Part shown: in pieces, positions 26,280 through 33,772 of the stretch
Numbering within the stretch: position 1 is the first letter of the stretch
Layout of the letters: each line of letters begins with the position of its first letter
Assembly: GCA_045629585.1 (NCBI GenBank)
Contig: JAZQRM010000080.1
Coordinates: forward strand, 62,001 to 126,000
From: Taishania sp045629585
GTDB lineage: Bacteria > Bacteroidota > Bacteroidia > Flavobacteriales_D > Crocinitomicaceae
Length of the DNA stretch: 64,000 nucleotides
Direction of reading: 5' to 3'
Translations under genes and position numbers: made by a program
Notes under the pieces: generated by a model
Databases searched by the model: none
What the model saw: only the letters and a program-made list of their open reading frames with translations
What the model was told of the DNA's origin: nothing

Positions 26280-26978
26280 ATGAATAAAGTTGTTAAAAAT
26301 GTTGAAGAGGCTTTAGATGGCATTCAAGACGGAATGACTCTAATGATTGGAGGATTCGGTCTTTGTGGAATACCTGAAAATTCTATTGCTCAGCTGGTTA
26401 AAATGGGAACTAATCGTCTTACTTGTATTTCAAACAATGCGGGTGTTGATGATTTTGGTTTAGGTTTATTATTGCAGCAAAAGCAAATTAAGAAAATGAT
26501 TAGTTCGTACGTTGGTGAGAATGCTGAATTTGAACGTCAGATGCTTTCTGGAGAACTAGAAGTAGACTTAATACCTCAGGGTTCCTTAGCGGAGCGATGT
26601 CGTGCTGGTGGAGCGGGTATTCCTGCTTTTTTCACGCCCGCTGGTTTTGGTACCGAAGTTGCTGAAGGGAAAGAAGTGAGAATCTTTAATGGTAAACCCC
26701 ACATTTTAGAAGAAGCACTTACAGCTGATTATGCAATCGTGAAAGCTTGGAAAGGTGATACGGAAGGTAATTTGGTTTTTAAAGCAACTGCTAGAAATTT
26801 TAACCCTATGATGGCAATGGCTGGTAAGATTACTATCGCTGAAGTCGAAGAGTTGGTTCCTGCAGGTGAACTAGATCCAAATTTTATTCACACTCCAGGA
26901 ATTTTTGTACAACGCATTTTTCAAGGTGAACGCTTTGAAAAACGCATCGAACAAAGAACTGTTCGTCCTCGCCAATAA
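26280..26978 (+). CDS. scoA: 3-oxoacid CoA-transferase subunit A
   Basis: A 232-residue alpha subunit of a family I CoA-transferase, most like succinyl-CoA:3-ketoacid CoA-transferase, which activates acetoacetate or moves CoA between short acids. Characteristic segments are LMIGGFGLCGIPEN (oxyanion/CoA loop), CISNNAGVDDFGLG, GGAGIPAFFTPAGFGT and AWKGDTEGNLVFKATARNFNP. It starts 20 bases after the PBP1A stop with no terminator between, so it may be partly read through from the cell-wall cluster. The partner subunit follows 29 bases later. Confidence 0.94.
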   Translation: MNKVVKNVEEALDGIQDGMTLMIGGFGLCGIPENSIAQLVKMGTNRLTCISNNAGVDDFGLGLLLQQKQIKKMISSYVGENAEFERQMLSGELEVDLIPQGSLAERCRAGGAGIPAFFTPAGFGTEVAEGKEVRIFNGKPHILEEALTADYAIVKAWKGDTEGNLVFKATARNFNPMMAMAGKITIAEVEELVPAGELDPNFIHTPGIFVQRIFQGERFEKRIEQRTVRPRQ

Positions 26979-27007
26979 TCATTACTCAACAATTAATCGA
27001 AAAGAAA

Positions 27008-27667
27008 ATGGCTTTAGATAAAATAGGAATTGCGAAGCGTATTGCGCAAGAATTACGTAACGGTTGGTATGTTAATTTGGGCATCGGTATTCCGACATTA
27101 GTAGCAAATTATATCCCTGAAGGAATAGAAGTTGAATTTCAATCCGAGAATGGTATTTTAGGTATGGGACCTTTCCCTTTTGAAGGAGATGAGGATCCAG
27201 ATTTGATTAATGCAGGTAAACAAACAATTACGGCACGTAAAGGAGCTGTGTTTTTTGACTCTGCTATGTCTTTTGCAATGATCAGAGGTCAACATGTTCA
27301 ACTAACTGTATTAGGTGCAATGGAAGTGTCCCAAAATGGAGATATTGCTAATTGGAAAATACCTGGTAAGATGGTTAAAGGAATGGGAGGAGCAATGGAT
27401 CTTGTGGCATCTGCTGAAAATATCATTGTTGCAATGATGCATACGAATAAAGCCGGCGAATCTAAAATATTGAAAAATTGTACGCTTCCTTTAACAGGTG
27501 TAGGTTGTGTTAAAAAAGTGGTTACCGAGCTTTGTTTACTTGAAATAAAAGAGGGTAAATTTCATTTGGTTGAACGCGCACCTGGTGTAAGTGTAGAAGA
27601 AATAATTGCGGCAACAGAAGGGGAATTAGTTATTCCTGATGTCGTTCCAGAAATGAAATTAGATTAA
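27008..27667 (+). CDS. scoB: 3-oxoacid CoA-transferase subunit B
   Basis: A 219-residue beta subunit carrying the catalytic glutamate in EFQSENGILGMGPFP, where the carboxylate forms the CoA thioester intermediate. Other family segments are VNLGIGIPTLVANYIP, AVFFDSAMSFAMIRGQH and KGMGGAMDLVASA. It forms a heterodimer with the product of the gene 29 bases upstream. It is followed after 9 bases by a strong terminator. Succinyl-CoA:acetoacetate specificity is the usual one for this subgroup but is not proven here. Confidence 0.95.
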   Translation: MALDKIGIAKRIAQELRNGWYVNLGIGIPTLVANYIPEGIEVEFQSENGILGMGPFPFEGDEDPDLINAGKQTITARKGAVFFDSAMSFAMIRGQHVQLTVLGAMEVSQNGDIANWKIPGKMVKGMGGAMDLVASAENIIVAMMHTNKAGESKILKNCTLPLTGVGCVKKVVTELCLLEIKEGKFHLVERAPGVSVEEIIAATEGELVIPDVVPEMKLD

Positions 27668-27676
27668 ATTAATTAG

Positions 27677-27705
27677 AAAAGCCACCCTCAAAGGTGGCTT
27701 TTTTT
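27677..27705. terminator. bidirectional terminator between scoB and nadD
   Basis: AAAAGCCACC / GGTGGCTTTT stem with a 6-base loop and T7 on the plus strand, A4 upstream for the minus strand. The nadD stop codon (27704-27706) lies inside its T-run. Confidence 0.88.
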
Positions 27706-28309
27706 AGGCACCATAGAAGCCCATATCATCAATATATTTCCAAACTCTGTCTGTGAGTAGATAACGTACATCTTTACGTTGTTTAATCATTGACCGTATA
27801 TGACTGGAAGAAATATTCATTGTTGGTGTATCCTTTATCCAATAAATATTAGGATGATCAATTAACTCTTGGTCTAGTTGAAATTCATGTACCTTTTCCA
27901 TGGAGTTGTATGCTCGAGGATATACAAGAATTTTATAATTTTCAATTAAATAATTGTAATTGTACCACTTATGTAACGATCTTAAATTATCTTCTCCCAT
28001 TATGAGCTGAAATTCGTAATTAGGATATTTATCCTTCAGTACCAATAGCGTTTTCACGGTGTAATTGGGTTGTTCTAATTTAAACTCTATATCCGAAGCT
28101 CTAAATTTTGGATTATCATCAATTGCTTCTTTTACTAGTGCCAAGCGATGATAATCTTCTAATAAAGTCTGCTTTTCTTTATGTGGATTATGTGGTGAAA
28201 TGATAAACCATAATTGATCCAAATCACTTGTTTCTACAACATGGTTGGCAATAATAAGATGCCCAACATGAATAGGGTTAAATGAACCAAAATACAAGCC
28301 TATTTTCAT
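27704..28309 (-). CDS. nadD: nicotinate-nucleotide adenylyltransferase
   Basis: A 201-residue enzyme that adenylates nicotinate mononucleotide to deamido-NAD. The nucleotidyltransferase signatures GSFNPIHVGHLIIA near the N-terminus and MNISSSHIRSMI near residue 170 are complete, and FIISPHNPHKEK is the usual substrate loop. Cytosolic. The last gene of the yicC-gmk-nadD unit: it starts 1 base after the gmk stop. Its stop codon lies within a shared bidirectional terminator. Confidence 0.96.
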   Translation of the reverse strand: MKIGLYFGSFNPIHVGHLIIANHVVETSDLDQLWFIISPHNPHKEKQTLLEDYHRLALVKEAIDDNPKFRASDIEFKLEQPNYTVKTLLVLKDKYPNYEFQLIMGEDNLRSLHKWYNYNYLIENYKILVYPRAYNSMEKVHEFQLDQELIDHPNIYWIKDTPTMNISSSHIRSMIKQRKDVRYLLTDRVWKYIDDMGFYGA

Positions 28310-28310
28310 T

Positions 28311-28889
28311 TTACTTCGTGAAATTGGAAATTAATTCTTCTGCCTTTTTACAAGCAATTTCTAAATCATCATTAATCAGAATGACATCAAAATCTTTTGC
28401 AAAACCTAATTCTTGGTGAGCTTTAGCAAGTCGCATTTTAATCTTTTCTTCTGTCTCAGTTGAGCGTCCACGCAGTCTATTTTCTAGTTCTTCGTAAGAT
28501 GGTGGTTCGACAAAAATACTTAAAGCATTATCGCCTAACTCTTTTTTTAAGTTTAAACCGCCAATAACGTCGACGTCAAAGATTACCGTATTTCCATTAG
28601 TCCAAATTCTGGTTAATTCAGATTTGAGCGTACCGTAGAAATTATTGGTATATACTTCTTCCCATTCTAAAAAAGCATTTTGATTAATCTTATCTTGAAA
28701 ACCGTCTACTCCTAGAAAATAGTAGTCCTTGCCATCAACTTCACCAGTTCTAGGTTCTCGACTACAAGCAGATATAGAAAATTCTAAGTGGTTAAATTTC
28801 TTTAAAAGGTGATGTACTATCGTTGTTTTTCCGGCTCCTGATGGTGCGGAGAAAATAATACATTTTCCATTTATTGAATTTGTTTGCAT
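28311..28889 (-). CDS. gmk: guanylate kinase
   Basis: A 192-residue kinase making GDP from GMP. The P-loop SAPSGAGKTTIVHHLLKK, the GMP-binding SREPRTGEVDGKDYYF and the DVDVIGGLNLKK segment are all as expected, and the lid region has RLRGRSTETEEKIKMRLAKA. Length is normal. It lies 8 bases after the yicC stop and 1 base before nadD on the minus strand. The yicC-gmk pairing is widespread in bacteria. Confidence 0.97.
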   Translation of the reverse strand: MQTNSINGKCIIFSAPSGAGKTTIVHHLLKKFNHLEFSISACSREPRTGEVDGKDYYFLGVDGFQDKINQNAFLEWEEVYTNNFYGTLKSELTRIWTNGNTVIFDVDVIGGLNLKKELGDNALSIFVEPPSYEELENRLRGRSTETEEKIKMRLAKAHQELGFAKDFDVILINDDLEIACKKAEELISNFTK

Positions 28890-28897
28890 GACTTGAA

Positions 28898-29764
28898 TTA
28901 TAAGGTATTGAGCACTTGCTCTTTGATTTTTTCTAAGTTATCTTTCATATCTACAACTAATCGTTGTATTTCAGCATGATTACATTTACTCCCCAAAGTG
29001 TTAATCTCACGTCCTATTTCCTGTGCAATAAAACCTAATTTTTTACCAGCGTTAGGAGTACTCATTGTTTCTAAGAAGTAATTTAAATGGTTAGTTAAAC
29101 GCATTTTCTCCTCACTAACATCTAATTTTTCGATGTAGAATATTAATTCTTGTTCGAATCTATTGTCGTCGTAATTAGAGTTTGTTACTTCTTCCAATCC
29201 TTTTTTCATACGCTCACGTATTGTTTCTATGCGTTCACCTTCGTATTTAGGAACTTCAGTTAATGCGTTTGCAATAGACGTGATTCTTTCTGTGAATTCA
29301 TTTTCTAAGGCAATTCCTTCTTGTCGTCTGAATTCATTTAATTTGTTACAAGCTTCTGTAACAAGATTTAAAATAACCGTTTTCTCTTGTTCATTTAATT
29401 CCTCTCTTTCGTTTATAAAAATGTCAGGCATTCTCATGATAAGGGGAAGTAAATCCTCAGTAGTGCCTCCAATGGATTCGTTTACTTCTCTGAGGTCTTT
29501 TGCATAGGCTGCAGCTAAATCTTTATTAATCGAGAACGATTTGTTTTCGCCGGTGCTATCTAAGTTTACGCTTACATCAACTTTACCTCGTTCTAATAAA
29601 TCACCGATCGTTTTACGAATAGATGGTTCTAATTCCTTATAGAAATTATGTACTCTAGCATTTAGGTCTAATCCTTTACTGTTAAGAGATCTTACCTCAA
29701 CTGACATTTTTTTTCCTTCGTATGTTCCGGTTGATTTACCAAAACCAGTCATTGACATTAACAT
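28898..29764 (-). CDS. YicC/YloC family endoribonuclease
   Basis: A 288-residue protein with the family start SMTGFGKSTG and the C-terminal KLGFIAQEIGREINTLGSKCNH followed by IQRLVVDMKDNLEKIKEQV. YicC proteins are now considered hexameric endoribonucleases that act in RNA turnover. The middle is a long helical region (about 120-230). The family usually begins only 3-4 residues before MTGFG, so either the first ATG or the one three codons later (29755) could be used. Genetically linked to gmk, as in many phyla. No signal peptide. Confidence 0.93.
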   Translation of the reverse strand: MLMSMTGFGKSTGTYEGKKMSVEVRSLNSKGLDLNARVHNFYKELEPSIRKTIGDLLERGKVDVSVNLDSTGENKSFSINKDLAAAYAKDLREVNESIGGTTEDLLPLIMRMPDIFINEREELNEQEKTVILNLVTEACNKLNEFRRQEGIALENEFTERITSIANALTEVPKYEGERIETIRERMKKGLEEVTNSNYDDNRFEQELIFYIEKLDVSEEKMRLTNHLNYFLETMSTPNAGKKLGFIAQEIGREINTLGSKCNHAEIQRLVVDMKDNLEKIKEQVLNTL

Positions 29765-29804
29765 ATAGTATTTTTTAATTTATAAGTATTGGTTTGAGGT
29801 GATT

Positions 29805-30440
29805 CTATCTTAATCTCCATTTTGATTTCATGACTGTCCCACGGAATTCATCTAAGACTTCCGACACCCGGCTATTCATCATTTTTTTTACTAGTTTGCG
29901 AGTACTGTTTCCTTGCTTGTAATCTAATTCATCACTATATAGAGGAACAATTGCTAAAAAGTACACTTCCTTACCATCAATTTCCAACTTTTGAACTTCG
30001 TAATCTAGGTCGATTGGATCAATTAGGATAAGGTGCTGTTGCCTCATTATAGGGGAAAGCGGTTGGTAGTCCGACACATCGTTATCTTTTATCTTATTGG
30101 AAAAACTATGTCCATAACCAAACCAAGTTTCGTTTGTGTTAAGGTGTTTTGCTAGCTTTTGAATCCAAGTAAATATCCAATTTCTGTTAGGATTGTCAAT
30201 TTCTTCCCATTCCCAATAGGATGGTAATGCAAAAAACAACTCAATATGTTTCCTTTCTTTGGCCACCTCAGGCACATTCATCTCTTTATTGGATAACCCA
30301 TTGGTCATTATTAATGTCACTTGTTTACCTCTAGATTCAATGTTAATAGCGAATAAAGGGAAATCATCCTCTGCTTTAGGGATATCCATCACTCGATGTT
30401 CACCGAATCTTTCCTGAAGTGCTATTTTTAGTGCTGACAT
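29805..30440 (-). CDS. suppressor of fused (SUFU) domain protein
   Basis: A 211-residue protein with bacterial SUFU-domain features: the VTLIMTNGLSNKEMNVP block, the HIELFFALPSYWEW block, WIQKLAKHLNTNETWFGYGHSFSN and the late IVPLYSDELDYKQGNS stretch. Bacterial SUFU proteins are of uncertain role; some are immunity or toxin-associated proteins. No toxin gene is adjacent here. The frame is open to a TTG at 30458, but that lies within the terminator of the upstream operon, so I chose the ATG at 30440 (MSALKIALQERFGE). It is on its own between the yicC unit and the DUF2911 operon. Confidence 0.82.
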   Translation of the reverse strand: MSALKIALQERFGEHRVMDIPKAEDDFPLFAINIESRGKQVTLIMTNGLSNKEMNVPEVAKERKHIELFFALPSYWEWEEIDNPNRNWIFTWIQKLAKHLNTNETWFGYGHSFSNKIKDNDVSDYQPLSPIMRQQHLILIDPIDLDYEVQKLEIDGKEVYFLAIVPLYSDELDYKQGNSTRKLVKKMMNSRVSEVLDEFRGTVMKSKWRLR

Positions 30441-30456
30441 ATTGTTGTTTAATTGC

Positions 30457-30488
30457 AAAAAGGATTCAAACTAATGTTGAATCCTTTT
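30457..30488 (-). terminator. terminator of the HU-CCDC81/SPOR-DUF2911 operon
   Basis: A perfect 12-base inverted repeat AAAAGGATTCAA / TTGAATCCTTTT with a 7-base loop; on the minus strand it ends in five T. It separates DUF2911 from the SUFU gene. Confidence 0.85.
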
Positions 30489-30507
30489 ATGATCTATATA
30501 TAGTGTC

Positions 30508-31359
30508 TTATTTCTTCTTTTTTTCCCATTCCTTAATGGAAGCGTCGTTCATTTTAACGTATTCCTCATTTTTAGCAATAGTTGCTAATTTTGAAGAGTG
30601 TTTAGCTGTTTTAATAGCTAATTCATAGTCTCCATTTGCTGCTTGTATGAGTGCAAATTTTCTTAGGTGAAAGAACCCTACGTTATCACCTAGTTTGTCA
30701 ACTGCCACCTTCATATATTCGTAAGCAAGTTTCATGTCGCCATTTGAATTGTAGATGTAGTCAGCTGCACGGTAGTAATCATTTGCAGTTGGTCCAGCTA
30801 ATACTTTGTCAATGTTTGATTTCATTTTAGCATCTGTCAAAACTATGAAAGGATAGCTTGCACTTGTTTTGTCCCAAGCAAAGTTTAATGATGCTCCTTT
30901 TATGGTTACATCATCAATTGAAATGGTAAAGTTTTCTACTGATTTTGATAGATTCTCCGTTTTTACTTGTTGTTTTAAGACAACATTGTTTTTATCAAAA
31001 TTTGCGGGAACTCCCCAATTATCAGTAGTTTTATAGAAATACAATGTCCATTCTTTACCTTCTGGTAAAATAAATAATGAATATGAACCTGGCTTAAGCG
31101 TATCTTTTCCAAATACTAATTTGTCATCTGTCGTTAGGATAGAGTTTTTGTTTGCTCCAGTTCTCCAGATTTGACCGTCATTTACTACTTCTTTAAATAC
31201 ATCACGTCCATTTTTTTGTGGTCGAGAATATTCAATTTGTACATTTGTTAATCCAACGGTTTGTTCTATTTTGGCAATAGGACTTAATTGTGGACTTTGC
31301 AATTGTGCAAAGGTTGTAGATGAAATAGCTAAGGCTATTGTGAAGATAATTTTTTTCAT
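30508..31359 (-). CDS. exported DUF2911 protein with helical C-terminus
   Basis: A 283-residue protein with signal peptide MKKIIFTIALAISSTTFAQ. Residues about 25-170 match the DUF2911 pattern seen in Bacteroidota: SPIAKIEQTVGLTNVQIEYSRP, GRDVFKEVV..GQIWRTGANKNS, KPGSYSLFILPEGKEWTLYFYK and NWGVP. The C-terminal 90 residues look like TPR-type helix pairs (DYYRAADYIYNSNGDMKLAYEYMKVAVDK). Function is unknown; location should be periplasmic. It is the last gene of a three-gene minus-strand unit (6 bases after the preceding gene) behind the HU-CCDC81/SPOR gene. Confidence 0.88.
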   Translation of the reverse strand: MKKIIFTIALAISSTTFAQLQSPQLSPIAKIEQTVGLTNVQIEYSRPQKNGRDVFKEVVNDGQIWRTGANKNSILTTDDKLVFGKDTLKPGSYSLFILPEGKEWTLYFYKTTDNWGVPANFDKNNVVLKQQVKTENLSKSVENFTISIDDVTIKGASLNFAWDKTSASYPFIVLTDAKMKSNIDKVLAGPTANDYYRAADYIYNSNGDMKLAYEYMKVAVDKLGDNVGFFHLRKFALIQAANGDYELAIKTAKHSSKLATIAKNEEYVKMNDASIKEWEKKKK

Positions 31360-31365
31360 AATTGA

Positions 31366-31839
31366 TTAGTCTAAAAATGCTTTTTCCAAAGATACCCAAA
31401 ATTCAATAGTACTCGGCACACAACCTTGTTCTAGTAATGTATGAATTTCAGATTCTCTATTTGATGAATATTTTTTAACCGATTGAAAGACATCAATCTG
31501 ATCAAGATTATTGGTTAAAACATCGTGTATGGTCTCTGGCGATTCAAGGCTAACGGTTGATCCTGGTTTAGTTACCAGAGAAATTAAGCGCATTTGTTCT
31601 TGCTCCAATAAGAATACAATGCATGTATTTGTACTTCGAAACTCGACAACTTCAATTTTTTCGTAAACAATTTGAAGCACATTATCTGAGAACATTTCGA
31701 CTAATTTAATGGCTTTTTCTGGTTCATCATTGTTGATTTTTTCCCATGTGGATCCATCGACACCATTTATAATTAAAAATGCTTTTAAATCACCTTCTAA
31801 AGCAGATAATTCATCTGCTTTTAACATTCTGTATTTCAT
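31366..31839 (-). CDS. conserved hypothetical protein (possibly DUF6495)
   Basis: A 157-residue cytosolic protein with no signal peptide, membrane helix or recognised catalytic motif. The start MKYRMLKADELSALEGDLKAFLIINGVDG and the C-terminal IEFWVSLEKAFLD recall small Bacteroidota proteins I associate with DUF6495; this is from memory and weak. The fold looks alpha/beta with an N-terminal helix pair. It lies between the HU-CCDC81/SPOR gene (5 bases upstream) and DUF2911 (6 bases downstream), so it is surely co-transcribed with both, which makes it a candidate partner of the SPOR protein. Confidence 0.75.
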   Translation of the reverse strand: MKYRMLKADELSALEGDLKAFLIINGVDGSTWEKINNDEPEKAIKLVEMFSDNVLQIVYEKIEVVEFRSTNTCIVFLLEQEQMRLISLVTKPGSTVSLESPETIHDVLTNNLDQIDVFQSVKKYSSNRESEIHTLLEQGCVPSTIEFWVSLEKAFLD

Positions 31840-31844
31840 CTAAA

Positions 31845-32990
31845 TTATCTTAAAACCCATCCGTCTAATCCGTTCGCTTTAGCTTTGGATATGTTTTGAT
31901 CAAGTTGCGACTGTGAAGTTGTTTCACCGATTGTTACTCTGTATAATCCGTTCTTTTGATCTAGAATTTTAGCGTCTTTAAAGTCCATTTTCTTTAAATC
32001 CGCTACTAATGAATTTGCATTAGCTTCTGCGGAGAAACATCCAACGATAAAATTAAATCCGTTTGATTGGTTCGCAATTATAGTTGTTTCTGTTCTACCA
32101 GCTGTTGTTGGAGTGTTTTTTTTCTCCAAATCAACGAGAACATAAGTGTTTTCTGTTAATGAAAAAGCAAAGGTATTTGTTTGATCTTCTTGGATGGAGT
32201 CAATTTGCTCGCTTAATGAAACAAATTCCTTTTTAGTTGTTTTTTCTACGATTACGGGAGCTGTATATTGGGATTCAATATGTTTATTGAAAGGGTTGAA
32301 GTCTTTAAATGATAACATATTTGATTCCAATACATCTGTTCGCATTGGTATCCAAATCGAATAAAAAACAATAGGAATTGCTGCTATTGCTGCTGCATAT
32401 TTCCATATGTAGGTGCGACTTTTTTTAGATGCCGCTTGTACAAATGGATTTTCGTTTTGTTCTTCTGTTACTTCTTTTTTTGGTTCGTTTAGTTCTGTCG
32501 GATGGATTGGGATTACTGTTTCCTTAGTTGCGTCTTCAACTGCTATTTTTCGTTTAACAATTTCAACATCCTCTTGGGCAATGAAATGAACTTGACCTAA
32601 ACCAAAGGATTCTAATAATAAGTTGAAATGACGATCTTGCTCAAAGCAGATATTCTTTTCTTCATCTTGGAACAGGTAACCTACACGATCAATGGATACT
32701 CTGCGACCAGCATGTAAATCAGCCATCCAAGTACTGGTAATCTTACGGATTTCAGATTGTGCAACTTCAAAACTTAATTGTTGGGAGGAAGCATATTCAT
32801 TTACCATCAAACCATCATTATTCATCAATTGTCGATTGAAAAGAATTGACTTTTTGGGTGGATGTATAATTCCTTTTTCAAAGTCTATCTTCGCAGCAGA
32901 TTGTTTTGCTACAAAACCTCCGAATTCAGGTATTACCACGCAGTTATGTCGCAACAATAAATTTCCAATAATTTCCTCAAAAGTTACCAT
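31845..32990 (-). CDS. HU-CCDC81 and SPOR domain membrane protein
   Basis: A 381-residue protein. Residues about 1-55 form HU-CCDC81 bacterial domain 1 (IGNLLLRHNCVVIPEFGGFVA) and about 60-130 domain 2 (NNDGLMVNEYASS...SFEVAQSEIRKI), domains related to the DNA-binding HU fold. A linker leads to one transmembrane helix (about 200-217, YAAAIAAIPIVFYSIWI), and the C-terminal 75 residues form a SPOR domain (FIVGCFSAEANANSLVADLKKMDF...LYRVTIGETTSQ), which binds denuded peptidoglycan at division sites. The N-terminus is thus cytoplasmic and the SPOR domain periplasmic, linking the cell interior to the septal wall. First gene of a three-gene unit with its own strong promoter; the ATG lies 5 bases after the -7 element. 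Confidence 0.92.
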   Translation of the reverse strand: MVTFEEIIGNLLLRHNCVVIPEFGGFVAKQSAAKIDFEKGIIHPPKKSILFNRQLMNNDGLMVNEYASSQQLSFEVAQSEIRKITSTWMADLHAGRRVSIDRVGYLFQDEEKNICFEQDRHFNLLLESFGLGQVHFIAQEDVEIVKRKIAVEDATKETVIPIHPTELNEPKKEVTEEQNENPFVQAASKKSRTYIWKYAAAIAAIPIVFYSIWIPMRTDVLESNMLSFKDFNPFNKHIESQYTAPVIVEKTTKKEFVSLSEQIDSIQEDQTNTFAFSLTENTYVLVDLEKKNTPTTAGRTETTIIANQSNGFNFIVGCFSAEANANSLVADLKKMDFKDAKILDQKNGLYRVTIGETTSQSQLDQNISKAKANGLDGWVLR

Positions 32991-32995
32991 ATTAA

Positions 32996-33026
32996 CAAAG
33001 TTACGATTTTCGAATTTTTAAACCAA
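32996..33026 (-). promoter_or_regulatory. promoter of the HU-CCDC81/SPOR operon
   Basis: TTG at 33026-33024, 20-base spacer, TAACTTTG at 33003-32996 on the minus strand: a full match to the Bacteroidota consensus. The ATG at 32990 is 5 bases downstream, so the mRNA should be leaderless or nearly so. Confidence 0.75.
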
Positions 33027-33040
33027 ATTTGATTGACGTC

Positions 33041-33769
33041 TTATAATAGATCTAATACTTTTTGCACATCTTCAGGTGTATCGATATTAGGTGTTTCAAT
33101 TGTCGTATTGATAACTCTAATTTGGTATCCGTAATACATCCATCTTAGTTGCTCTAACGACTCTGTTTGTTCTAGTAATGTTCTAGGTAAGGTTACAATA
33201 TGGGTTAATGTCGGTTTACGAAACGCATATAGTCCGATGTGTTTTAGAAATGGATAGTTTGTTTTTCCTTCTTCATTTGCATGAAAGGTATTTGGAATAG
33301 GACTTCTAGAAAAATAAATTGCATTAGCATTGTGGTCAACAACGACTTTAATTCTATTTGGATTGTTGATGTCTTCCTCTGTTATCGTAGGTGTAGCAAC
33401 TGTTGCTATTTGCACCGATGGGTCTTCAAAAGCTGGCAATAAAGCATCGATTTGAGCTGCATTTAGCAAGGGTTCGTCTCCTTGTATATTAACAATTACA
33501 TCCGCATATATTTTTCTGGCTATTTCACCACATCTATCTGTTCCGCTTGGATGATTGCTTTCGGTCATAAAAACTTCGCCACCAAATGCTTTTACATGGT
33601 CGTAAATTCGTTGATCATCCGTAGCAACTATTACTTGGTTTAAATAGATGGACTGCTTCGCATTTTCATAAACCCTTTGTATCATTGATTTCCCTTTTAA
33701 ATCAATTAAAGGTTTTCCTGGAAATCTGGAAGAACCATATCGTGCTGGAATAATACCTACTATTTTCAT
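33041..33769 (-). CDS. kdsB: CMP-KDO synthetase (3-deoxy-manno-octulosonate cytidylyltransferase)
   Basis: A 242-residue enzyme that activates KDO with CTP for lipopolysaccharide inner-core synthesis. N-terminal IIPARYGSSRFPGKPL is the CTP-binding signature; IVNIQGDEPLL and the ESLEQLRWMYYGYQIRV stretch are equally typical. Length is normal. It confirms an outer membrane with KDO-containing LPS. It lies 3 bases after the TonB receptor gene stop on the minus strand and is probably co-transcribed with it. There is no recognisable terminator after it; the promoter of the next operon follows within 15 bases. Confidence 0.96.
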   Translation of the reverse strand: MKIVGIIPARYGSSRFPGKPLIDLKGKSMIQRVYENAKQSIYLNQVIVATDDQRIYDHVKAFGGEVFMTESNHPSGTDRCGEIARKIYADVIVNIQGDEPLLNAAQIDALLPAFEDPSVQIATVATPTITEEDINNPNRIKVVVDHNANAIYFSRSPIPNTFHANEEGKTNYPFLKHIGLYAFRKPTLTHIVTLPRTLLEQTESLEQLRWMYYGYQIRVINTTIETPNIDTPEDVQKVLDLL

Positions 33770-33772
33770 TTG

